The notes under the pieces: generated by a model | Told to the model about the DNA's origin: nothing | Database searches by the model: none | The model's input: the letters and a program-made list of their open reading frames with translations, nothing else | In this document: piece after piece, positions 26,154-33,416 of the stretch | Position numbering within the stretch: the first letter of the stretch is position 1 | How the letters are laid out: each line of letters opens with the position of its first letter | Position numbers and translations under genes: made by a program | Origin: Pseudomonas azadiae | GTDB lineage: Bacteria > Pseudomonadota > Gammaproteobacteria > Pseudomonadales > Pseudomonadaceae | Direction: 5' to 3' | Assembly (NCBI RefSeq): GCF_019145355.1 | Contig: NZ_JAHSTY010000002.1 | Span: 1-64,000, forward strand | Length of the DNA stretch: 64,000 bases

Positions 26154-27188
26154 TTAGTTGTGAGCGTGCAGCGCTTCGTTCAGTTCGATGGCCGATTTGT
26201 GGGTTTTGCATTCCACGGCACCGGTCTCGGAGTTGCGGCGGAACAGCAGGTCCGGCTGGCCGGCCAGTTCGCGCGCCTTGACCACCTTGACCAGTTGATT
26301 CTGCTCGTCCAGCAGCGCGACCTTGGTGCCAGCCGTGACATACAGGCCCGACTCCACGGTGTTGCGGTCGCCCAGCGGGATACCGATACCGGCATTGGCG
26401 CCGATCAGGCAGCCTTCGCCGACCTTGATCACGATGTTGCCGCCGCCCGACAGGGTGCCCATGGTGGAGCAGCCGCCGCCCAGGTCCGAACCCTTGCCCA
26501 CGAACACGCCAGCCGACACACGGCCTTCGATCATGCCCGGGCCTTCGGTGCCGGCGTTGAAGTTGACGAAACCTTCGTGCATCACGGTGGTGCCCTCGCC
26601 CACATACGCACCCAGGCGGATACGCGCGGCGTCAGCGATACGCACGCCGCTCGGCACCACGTAGTCGGTCATTTTCGGGAACTTGTCCACCGAGAACACT
26701 TCCAGCAGTTCGCCACGCAGGCGTGCTTCCAACTGGCGCTCGGCCAGTTCGTTGATGTCGATTGCGCCCTGGCTGGTCCAGGCCACGTTCGGCAGCTGTG
26801 GGAACACACCGGCCAGGCTCAGGCCGTGGGGCTTGACCAAACGGTGGGACAGCAAGTGCAGCTTGAGGTAGGCCTCGGGCGTGGACGTCAGCGCGGCGTC
26901 TTCGGCCAGCAAGGTCGCGACCAGCGGCGTGTGGCTTTCAGCCAGGCGGCTGAGCAGGGCGGCTTGGGCGGTGTCGACGCCCTTGAGTGCGTCAGCCAGT
27001 TGCAGGGCCTGGGTCACGGTAAAGGTGATGGCCTGGTTGCCTGCGGTGTAGCCAAGGATTGGCGCGATGGCCGCGACGATTTCAGCCGATGGGTTGAGCA
27101 ACGGTTGTGCGTAAAACACTTCCAGCCAAGCACCTTGGCGGTTCTGAGTGCCGACGCCGAAGCCCAGGCTGAACAGGGAATTGGACAT
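26154..27188 (-). CDS. dapD: Tetrahydrodipicolinate N-succinyltransferase
   Basis: The 344-residue hexapeptide-repeat enzyme transfers succinyl from succinyl-CoA to tetrahydrodipicolinate in lysine/diaminopimelate synthesis. The left-handed beta-helix is visible in repeats such as ARIRLGAYVGEGTTVMHEG and GRVSAGVFVGKGSDLGGG. This longer form, with an N-terminal extension of about 170 residues, is usual in pseudomonads. It lies 33 bases after yffB, probably in one transcript. Confidence 0.95.
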   Translation of the reverse strand: MSNSLFSLGFGVGTQNRQGAWLEVFYAQPLLNPSAEIVAAIAPILGYTAGNQAITFTVTQALQLADALKGVDTAQAALLSRLAESHTPLVATLLAEDAALTSTPEAYLKLHLLSHRLVKPHGLSLAGVFPQLPNVAWTSQGAIDINELAERQLEARLRGELLEVFSVDKFPKMTDYVVPSGVRIADAARIRLGAYVGEGTTVMHEGFVNFNAGTEGPGMIEGRVSAGVFVGKGSDLGGGCSTMGTLSGGGNIVIKVGEGCLIGANAGIGIPLGDRNTVESGLYVTAGTKVALLDEQNQLVKVVKARELAGQPDLLFRRNSETGAVECKTHKSAIELNEALHAHN

Positions 27189-27221
27189 GCTGTTACCTCT
27201 ACAAAAATGGTAAGGGCTGGC

Positions 27222-27584
27222 CTACTTGAGGGCCGCCGAATAACTATCTGGCTTGAAGCCAATCAGGGTTCTGTCACCGAGGTCAAGCACCGGGCGCTTG
27301 ATCATCGAGGGTTGCGCCAGCATCAATTCAATGGCTTTCGACTGATCGAGATCGGCTTTGCGTTCGTCTTCGAGTTTGCGAAAGGTGGTGCCCGCACGGT
27401 TCAAAACCACCTGCCAACCGTGCTCGTTGCACCATTGGGTCAAGTGTTCGCGGTCGATACCGGCCGTTTTGTAGTCGTGGAACGCGTAGCTCACCGCGTG
27501 CTCATCGAGCCAGGTGCGCGCCTTTTTCATGGTGTCGCACGCTTTGATGCCGAAAAGGTGCAACGTTTTGCTTGAAGCGGTCAA
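27222..27584 (-). CDS. yffB: ArsC/Spx-family reductase (YffB-like)
   Basis: The 120-residue thioredoxin-fold protein shows the ArsC/Spx signature LFGIKACDTMKKARTWL with C14, and RPVLDLGD near the C-terminus. YffB-type proteins look like arsenate reductases but may be glutathione-dependent thiol reductases; no ars genes are nearby. I chose TTG 27584 because AGGGGG lies seven bases upstream and the length fits the family; a GTG at 27623 falls inside a 24-bp direct repeat. Confidence 0.85.
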   Translation of the reverse strand: MTASSKTLHLFGIKACDTMKKARTWLDEHAVSYAFHDYKTAGIDREHLTQWCNEHGWQVVLNRAGTTFRKLEDERKADLDQSKAIELMLAQPSMIKRPVLDLGDRTLIGFKPDSYSAALK

Positions 27585-27612
27585 GGAATTGCCCCCTTTG
27601 AGCGAATGAAAA

Positions 27613-27636
27613 CGAAAGGTCACGGATTATGCCACG
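27613..27636. repeat. Left 24-bp direct repeat of the HipA/DUF3037 insertion
   Basis: The 24 bases starting CGAAAGGTCACGG and ending TTATGCCACG are identical to those at 29411-29434. The copy lies in the upstream region of yffB. Confidence 0.85.
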
Positions 27637-27735
27637 TCAATTCGCTCGGTGGCGCGACAGTCTGTATACGGGCACGTTATGACGATTGCACTAGGTAAGG
27701 AGGGAGCATCTTAGAAAGCTTGAGAGATGCAGGCA

Positions 27736-27767
27736 GAAAAAGCCCGGCGCTTGGCCGGGCTGTTTCT
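27736..27767 (-). terminator. Terminator-like hairpin after the DUF3037 gene
   Basis: AGCCCGGC (27741-27748) pairs with GCCGGGCT (27754-27761), flanked by AAAAA on the left, which reads as a U-tract on the minus strand. It follows the DUF3037 stop at 27766 and ends the two-gene transcript. Confidence 0.8.
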
Positions 27768-28602
27768 AGTGAGGCATCTCGGGGACGCCTATCTCTATTT
27801 CTTGGAGTTTTTGTGCGTTGGGGATATGCGCGCTGATAACCCTTACACCGTCGAACTCAGCCAGTGCCCGGGTAACCTCGTTATAAGCTTTTAAAAGCTT
27901 TGTTTTTCCTGGAGCAGGCGGTTCGGCAATGAAAAGGGTGTCTTTGGCCAATTTTTCAGCCTTATTAAGACGCATGATTTTTGAAAGCCAAGCGTCACCA
28001 TGCTCAAGTATTTTTGCGGACTCAGCTTGGCCAAAAAAAATCGGTTTTATGGCTTGCTCGACGATTTGGTCGGTGAGCATGACAAATGGAAACCTGACAT
28101 CGTAATCTTTCGTACCCAAGCGCTGTTCTTTGTAGCGCTGTTTGAGGTTCGACGAAGCCAAAAGATTGCCAAGCTGTCGCTCCAGCACTTTTTCCTGGTA
28201 TTCCTTGTTAGCAAAACTGTGATTTACATAATGCTCGAACAGTTCGTCCAAAGCCCGCCCAGCGTTTTCGGTCGCCATAGACCCTGGTTGACTGAAGCGC
28301 ATCATCGTTTCACGTGGATGGATGAGGTGCTTGAAAGTGCTAGTTAGCAGGCTTGTCTCATTTTCATGGCGCGCGAAGAAATCGACCAGACGGTTGAGCT
28401 CGTCTTCAACTTCACCCTTGGCGCGTAGATAAACCTTATGCTCAAGGGTCTCGAAAAATCGGGTTACTCGCTGGCGCTTGGCAGCAATTTTGAACTTGAA
28501 CTCCCCGGTATTTGCGAGCAGCACGACTCCGATATTCACGAACTCACCCGTTTCCGGGTAAGGCTGGAACCTGAGAATCGAGTAGTTACAGATAAGTTTC
28601 AT
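27766..28602 (-). CDS. DUF3037 domain protein
   Basis: The 278-residue protein opens with the DUF3037 signature CNYSILRFQPYPETGEFVNIG. It is lysine- and charge-rich, with no membrane segment, and less G+C-rich than its neighbours. Its ATG overlaps the stop of the HipA-like kinase gene (ATGA), so the two are made together. HipA-like kinase/DUF3037 pairs recur in unrelated bacteria, but I know of no demonstrated function. A toxin-antitoxin-like or defence role is only a guess. Confidence 0.85.
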   Translation of the reverse strand: MKLICNYSILRFQPYPETGEFVNIGVVLLANTGEFKFKIAAKRQRVTRFFETLEHKVYLRAKGEVEDELNRLVDFFARHENETSLLTSTFKHLIHPRETMMRFSQPGSMATENAGRALDELFEHYVNHSFANKEYQEKVLERQLGNLLASSNLKQRYKEQRLGTKDYDVRFPFVMLTDQIVEQAIKPIFFGQAESAKILEHGDAWLSKIMRLNKAEKLAKDTLFIAEPPAPGKTKLLKAYNEVTRALAEFDGVRVISAHIPNAQKLQEIEIGVPEMPH

Positions 28603-29345
28603 AGTTGCCCCCAGAACTGCTCGTCCTTGAACCTTTCCAGTATTTGAAGTCTTTGCTGAAGGGTTGGTTCGTACTCGTCGTCGGCGTCATGGTCGCGACA
28701 AATCCATTCCTCCGGTAGAAGGGAGATGATCCTACCCCAGTCCGCGAGGGCGGCGTCAAGCATTGGCAGGTAATCCAGACGAGCGAGCAGGTTTCCCTCG
28801 AACGAGCCGAGTTGGTCTCTGAAGACGTGATACGTCCGAAATTCCTCAAAACTAAGATTCGGATCAAACGCTACATTGTGGTCAATCACGACGAGTTTGC
28901 CTTTCGGATCAAGAATCAGGTTGACGTTCCCACCAGCCTCCCCTAGGCCGCGGTCACCGTTGAGAATCCACCAGTCAAAAAGCAAGACAGTTCTTTTTAG
29001 ATCGTCGGGCAGCGCGTTGAGGTTTGCCCACATGAGATCAGATGCATTTTCGACATGAAGTGACGCGAATGCGGGGCCGCCACTCAGATCTTCTACCCCG
29101 TCGATAACGCTGAAGTCGATCAAGGCCTGAGGAATGTCAATTACTCTCCATGGAGGTATGGGTAACCCGAGATGCTTACCTAGTTCTGCACTTATTGCCT
29201 CTGAAACCAGACCATTACCAAGCGCTCTGGAGAGTCCTTTCACAAAGTAGGTTTGATCGTCCTCCGCCCTTATGAGGAATGGCTGAACAGAGATGCCTTG
29301 CTGACTCTGCCTTATGATTTCCTTCGCGGTAATGCGTCCTAGCAT
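28599..29345 (-). CDS. HipA-like kinase domain protein
   Basis: The 248-residue protein resembles the HipA-like/PI3-4-kinase-like fold: a substrate-binding N-lobe (RAEDDQTYFVKGL), the catalytic-loop-like segment DWWILNGDRGLGEAGGNVNL and a metal-site-like VVIDHNVAFD. It lacks the N-terminal region of full HipA and no HipB antitoxin is adjacent. I chose ATG 29345 because CCAGGA is six bases upstream of the second ATG. It lies upstream of, and is coupled to, DUF3037 inside a segment bounded by direct repeats. Confidence 0.8.
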   Translation of the reverse strand: MLGRITAKEIIRQSQQGISVQPFLIRAEDDQTYFVKGLSRALGNGLVSEAISAELGKHLGLPIPPWRVIDIPQALIDFSVIDGVEDLSGGPAFASLHVENASDLMWANLNALPDDLKRTVLLFDWWILNGDRGLGEAGGNVNLILDPKGKLVVIDHNVAFDPNLSFEEFRTYHVFRDQLGSFEGNLLARLDYLPMLDAALADWGRIISLLPEEWICRDHDADDEYEPTLQQRLQILERFKDEQFWGQL

Positions 29346-29410
29346 GTGCATTCCTGGCTGATTACATGGTCGCGACAGTTGGATGGACGAAGAGGTCTGG
29401 TTGCTTGAGG

Positions 29411-29434
29411 CGAAAGGTCACGGATTATGCCACG
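29411..29434. repeat. Right 24-bp direct repeat of the HipA/DUF3037 insertion
   Basis: This is a perfect copy of 27613-27636. The segment between the copies holds only the HipA-like and DUF3037 genes. The remaining 29346-29593 shows no other gene and should carry the antiporter promoter. Confidence 0.85.
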
Positions 29435-29593
29435 ACCAGCGCGTTTTGTTGCCGCTTGTCAGCGCTGTGCGACTTCTGTGCAGAAGCCAGCACGTAGCAT
29501 AGACGAGTAGCATGGCCGGGCAATATGGCACTTCAACAGCCAGTTGTTGCCTGATGTGTGTCGTAGTTTGTTGATTGTCCGGGAACCTGCGTT

Positions 29594-31237
29594 ATGCAAA
29601 CCGCCTATACCGTGCTTATCCTGCTGATGCTCGTCAGCGTCTCGCGTCTGGTCGGACGTGTCATTCCTCTGCCGTTACCCCTGGTGCAGATCGCAGCAGG
29701 TGCCTTGCTGGCCTGGCCTACACTGGGTTTGCATGTCGCGCTGGACCCGGAGCTGTTTCTCTTTCTGTTCCTGCCGCCGCTGTTGTTTTCCGATGGTTGG
29801 CGCATGCCCAAGCGTGAGTTATGGCGCCTGCGCGGGCCGATCCTGACGCTGGCGGTGGGGCTCGTGCTCTTTACCGTCGTCGGTGCCGGTTACTTTATCC
29901 ATTGGATAGTGCCCACGATCCCCCTGCCGGTGGCCTTCGCTTTGGCGGCGGTGTTGTCGCCGACGGATGCCGTGGCCGTGTCGGCGATTTCCCAGAACCG
30001 CTTGCCCAAGCCGCTGATGCACATGCTCCAGGGCGAGGCGTTGATGAATGACGCCTCGGGCCTGGTGACGTTCAAGTTTGCCCTGGCGGCCGCGTTGACC
30101 GGGGTATTTTCCCTGGCCGATGCGAGCCTTACGTTCGTCCTCGTGGCCGTCGGTGGCCTGGCGGTCGGCGTGGCACTGAGCTGGTTGGTCGGGCGCTTGC
30201 GTGCCTGGATGATTGCGCGGGGCTGGGATGACCCGGCGACTCACGTGGTGTTTATGTTGCTGCTGCCGTTCGCCGCGTATGTGCTGGCCGAGCGTTTGGG
30301 CGCATCGGGTATTTTGTCGGCAGTGGCGGCGGGCATGATGCAAAGCTGGCTCGATCTGCTGCCGCGCCAGACCAGCACGCGCTTGCTCAACCGCAGCGTG
30401 TGGGCGTTGCTGGAGTTTGCCTTCAACGGCTTGATCTTCCTGCTGCTGGGCTTGCAATTGCCGGACATCATCAAGGCGGTGGTGAGCCATGAACCGACGT
30501 TGTGGCCAGCGTTGTTCTACCGCTGCCTGGATGTGATCGCGATCTTCCTGGTGCTGGTGGTGTTGCGGTTTATCTGGGTGCAAAGCATCTGGCGATTGTC
30601 TGGGCTGCTGCGCAGGTTGCGCGGCAAGAGTGAGTTGACGCTGGTACCGACGGCCCGTTCCTGCTGGTTGTTGACGGTAGGCGGCGTGCGCGGTGCAGTG
30701 ACCTTGGCCGGTGTGATGTCGGTGCCGTTGCTGTTGGCGCCGGGCCAGGATTTCCCCGAGCGCGACCTGCTGATTTTCATTGCTGCCGGGGTGATCCTGT
30801 TGTCGTTGGTCGCCGCCTGTATTGCCTTGCCGCTGTTGTTGCGTGGTATCGAAAAAAGTCCGGACGAAAAGCGCGATAACGAAGTCCGCGAAGCCTGGAA
30901 GAAAACGGCCGTGGCCGCCATCCATGCCCTGGAGGCCGAGGAGTCTGCGCAGACCGAAACCCAGGACGCCGCCCAGGCCGCGCTGGCGACCGAGCTCAAG
31001 GCACGATTGATGTCGGAATATCGCCATCAGTTGGACGTGTTCAACGACTCGGCCGAAGCCCAGGCGCTGGCGCAGCAGATGGACCTTCTTGAGCGCAAGC
31101 TGCGGCTGAAGGCCCTGCGGGCGCAACGATTGGCGTTGTACAGCCTGAGCCGTCACCACCAGATTGGTGATGACGTGCTGCGTGAGGTGCTGGCGGAACT
31201 GGATATGAGCGAGGCGAACCTGGGACTCAAGAAGTAG
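29594..31237 (+). CDS. Na+/H+ antiporter (CPA1 family)
   Basis: The 547-residue protein has about 12 hydrophobic helices in the first 410 residues, then a soluble, alanine/glutamate-rich and probably coiled-coil cytoplasmic tail. The ion-binding core motif of CPA1 exchangers is visible as LSPTDAVAVS, and NDASGLVTFKFAL is also typical. It exchanges Na+ (or K+) for protons across the inner membrane. The same position near dapC is occupied by a predicted antiporter in P. aeruginosa. Its 3' end overlaps the convergent metallopeptidase gene by 11 bases. Confidence 0.92.
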   Translation: MQTAYTVLILLMLVSVSRLVGRVIPLPLPLVQIAAGALLAWPTLGLHVALDPELFLFLFLPPLLFSDGWRMPKRELWRLRGPILTLAVGLVLFTVVGAGYFIHWIVPTIPLPVAFALAAVLSPTDAVAVSAISQNRLPKPLMHMLQGEALMNDASGLVTFKFALAAALTGVFSLADASLTFVLVAVGGLAVGVALSWLVGRLRAWMIARGWDDPATHVVFMLLLPFAAYVLAERLGASGILSAVAAGMMQSWLDLLPRQTSTRLLNRSVWALLEFAFNGLIFLLLGLQLPDIIKAVVSHEPTLWPALFYRCLDVIAIFLVLVVLRFIWVQSIWRLSGLLRRLRGKSELTLVPTARSCWLLTVGGVRGAVTLAGVMSVPLLLAPGQDFPERDLLIFIAAGVILLSLVAACIALPLLLRGIEKSPDEKRDNEVREAWKKTAVAAIHALEAEESAQTETQDAAQAALATELKARLMSEYRHQLDVFNDSAEAQALAQQMDLLERKLRLKALRAQRLALYSLSRHHQIGDDVLREVLAELDMSEANLGLKK

Positions 31238-31961
31238 CGGGTACGGCCTTGGGGTAAGCTTTTTTTGCCCAGGCGATGTCGCCATCGCTCAGGGACCAGG
31301 ATTCCGATTGACCCCAGCTTCCGTCAGTCAGACGGGGATCGATTTCATAGTGCATGACCGAGTCGCCATCGTAGGGCATGAAGTCGTATTGGCTGGAACG
31401 GGGCAGGGGTAGCACGTTATTTTGCACCCTTTGCCGGTCCCAGCCATCCGTATGCCTGTACCCCTCATACACCTTGCTCATATCCCACGGAATGTTGGCA
31501 TCCGGGTGTTGATGAGCGTGATGCGCACCGAGCATGTGTCCGAATTCGTGCATCACCATGTACGCGAATCTGGGGTGCTTGTGGTCTCTTGGCAGTGACA
31601 TGGTTGGGTGTGAGGCAGGGGCGTCGAGCGCTTCTGTGCCTACTGCGGATGAGCCACCCTTGTCGTCGCTTATATTCTGCGTGATGCGCACGTCGCCGGC
31701 CTCTCCAGATACAAACTCGAACTTGAGATTGATGTGGGGCAGCCATTCGCTGGCGGCTTTTTTGACGGACTGCACGTATTCGTCGTCCAGGTCGTAGTCA
31801 TACATGGCGATTTTAATCGTGCTGTTCTGCGGCCAATATCTGGCGGGTTCGCCGATGTTGCGCCGGCTTCTGGAAAGGCGCTCCGCCGAGTCGGCCGTAT
31901 CGTCGACGGGTGAGGCCGCGGGCGTGTACTGGAAGGGAGTTGGCGATGTGGCGCTTATCAT
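31227..31961 (-). CDS. Astacin-like (M12-type) zinc metallopeptidase
   Basis: The 244-residue protein starts at ATG 31961 behind AGGAG. It contains the extended zinc motif HEFGHMLGAHHAHQHP (HExxHxxGxxH) and a Met-turn-like SVMHYEIDP, which define a metzincin. No signal peptide is visible: the N-terminus is Ser/Thr/Pro-rich, so secretion by another route, autoinhibition by the N-terminus or a cytoplasmic role are possible. There is no neighbouring secretion gene. It looks like an accessory gene inserted between the antiporter and dapC. Confidence 0.85.
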   Translation of the reverse strand: MISATSPTPFQYTPAASPVDDTADSAERLSRSRRNIGEPARYWPQNSTIKIAMYDYDLDDEYVQSVKKAASEWLPHINLKFEFVSGEAGDVRITQNISDDKGGSSAVGTEALDAPASHPTMSLPRDHKHPRFAYMVMHEFGHMLGAHHAHQHPDANIPWDMSKVYEGYRHTDGWDRQRVQNNVLPLPRSSQYDFMPYDGDSVMHYEIDPRLTDGSWGQSESWSLSDGDIAWAKKAYPKAVPATS

Positions 31962-32082
31962 GGGACTCTCCTGCGACGGGGGTACGAATATGAACTTATT
32001 CGTCCAGGTCGCAGCAAAGTTCCGATCGTATTGCCTGGTCATGTAAGCCCGCGTTACCTGAGGATAACGAGGGCCCGCGTGC

Positions 32083-33282
32083 TCAGCGGCGGCGCAGAAT
32101 GAAATCCCGGATCCGCTGCGCGGCTTCCACGCATTCCGCCAATGGGGCAACCAGCGCCAGGCGCACACGCCCGGCGCCAGGGTTGATCCCATCCACGTCC
32201 CGCGACAGGTACGAACCCGGCACCACGGTCACGTGCTCTTCCACGAACAAGTCGCGGCAGAACGCGGCGTCGTCGCCATTCACCTTCGGCCACAGGTAAA
32301 AGCCGCCATCCGGGCTCTGCACGTCCATTACCGGTTTGAGGATCGCCAGCACGGCGTCGAATTTTTCGCGGTACAGATCACGGTTAGCCAATACATGGGC
32401 TTCATCCTGCCAGGCCGCGATGCTGGCCAGCTGGGTTTGCACCGGCATCGCGCAGCCGTGGTAAGTGCGGTAGAGCAGGAAGGCTTTGAGTATATCGGCA
32501 TCGCCCGCCACGAAGCCGGAGCGCAGGCCCGGCAGGTTGGAGCGCTTGGACAGGCTGTGGAACACCACGCAACGCTTGAAGTCCTGACGGCCCAGTTCCA
32601 CACAGGCGCTCAGCAGGCCCGGCGGCGGGGTGTGTTCGTCGAAGTACAGTTCGCTGTAGCACTCGTCGGCGGCGATCACAAAATCGTACTCATCAGCCAG
32701 GCCGATGAGTTTTTTCAGGGTGTCGACCGGGATCAGCGCGCCGGTCGGGTTGCCGGGCGAGCACAGGAACAGGATCTGGCAGCGTTTCCAGATGTCCGGC
32801 GTGACCGCATCGAAATCCGGGTTGAAGCCATTGGCGTCCAGGCACGGCAGGTAGTGCGGCTTGGCTCCGGCGAGGAAAGCGGCGCCTTCGTAGATCTGGT
32901 AGAACGGGTTCGGGCTGACCACCAGTGCGTCGTCGCCACGGTTGACCACGGTCTGGGTGAAGGCGAACAGCGCTTCACGGGTGCCGTTGACCGGCAAAAT
33001 ATTACGCGCCGGATCGAGCCAGCCCTTGGGCACATTGAAGCGGCGTTCGCACCAGGCGCCGATGGCCTCGCGCAATGCAGGAATGCCCAGGGTTGTCGGG
33101 TAGACGGCCATCTGGTCGAGATTGTTGCTCAGTGCTTCTGCCACGAAGGTCGGAGATTTATGCTTGGGTTCGCCGATAGACAGTGCAATCGGGCGTCTCT
33201 CCGGGTTCGGCGTGACACTGCCGAGCAGGGCGCGCAGTTTCTCGAAGGGGTAGGGCTGCAGTTGGTTCAGGGCGTTGTTCAT
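32083..33282 (-). CDS. dapC: Succinyldiaminopimelate transaminase
   Basis: The 399-residue class I/II aminotransferase interconverts N-succinyl-2-amino-6-oxopimelate and N-succinyl-LL-diaminopimelate. PLP-site motifs are LCSPGNPTGALI, AADECYSELYF and the lysine-containing FHSLSKRSNLPGLRSGFVAG. I take ATG 33282 (MNNALNQLQPYPFEKL). Position directly next to glnD and map matches P. aeruginosa dapC. The 121-base gap to the metallopeptidase gene shows nothing else. Confidence 0.93.
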   Translation of the reverse strand: MNNALNQLQPYPFEKLRALLGSVTPNPERRPIALSIGEPKHKSPTFVAEALSNNLDQMAVYPTTLGIPALREAIGAWCERRFNVPKGWLDPARNILPVNGTREALFAFTQTVVNRGDDALVVSPNPFYQIYEGAAFLAGAKPHYLPCLDANGFNPDFDAVTPDIWKRCQILFLCSPGNPTGALIPVDTLKKLIGLADEYDFVIAADECYSELYFDEHTPPPGLLSACVELGRQDFKRCVVFHSLSKRSNLPGLRSGFVAGDADILKAFLLYRTYHGCAMPVQTQLASIAAWQDEAHVLANRDLYREKFDAVLAILKPVMDVQSPDGGFYLWPKVNGDDAAFCRDLFVEEHVTVVPGSYLSRDVDGINPGAGRVRLALVAPLAECVEAAQRIRDFILRRR

Positions 33283-33312
33283 GTAAACCTCTATTAGGGT
33301 AAACACAGACCT

Positions 33313-33402
33313 TGTGGGAGCTGGCTTGCCTGCGATTGCGTTGTGTCAGTCATTGGAGATGTTGACTGATCCACCGCTATCGCAGGCAAGCCAGCTCCCA
33401 CA
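33313..33402. repeat. REP doublet between dapC and glnD
   Basis: TGTGGGAGCTGGCTTGCCTG on the left faces its inverted copy on the right. The spacer includes GTCAGTCA and TTGACTGAT, which partly pair. Same class as at 17988 and 24383. Confidence 0.9.
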
Positions 33403-33416
33403 GGGATCGCGTTCAA

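Noticed and set aside
27222..27584. Arsenic-resistance arsenate reductase.
   Set aside because: There are no ars regulator or transporter genes nearby, and the sequence and context next to dapD match YffB.
27653..29379. A shared CGCGACAGT near both ends of the HipA/DUF3037 segment as a second pair of direct repeats.
   Set aside because: Nine bases is too short to be significant next to the perfect 24-mers, and its distance from each 24-mer is not symmetrical.
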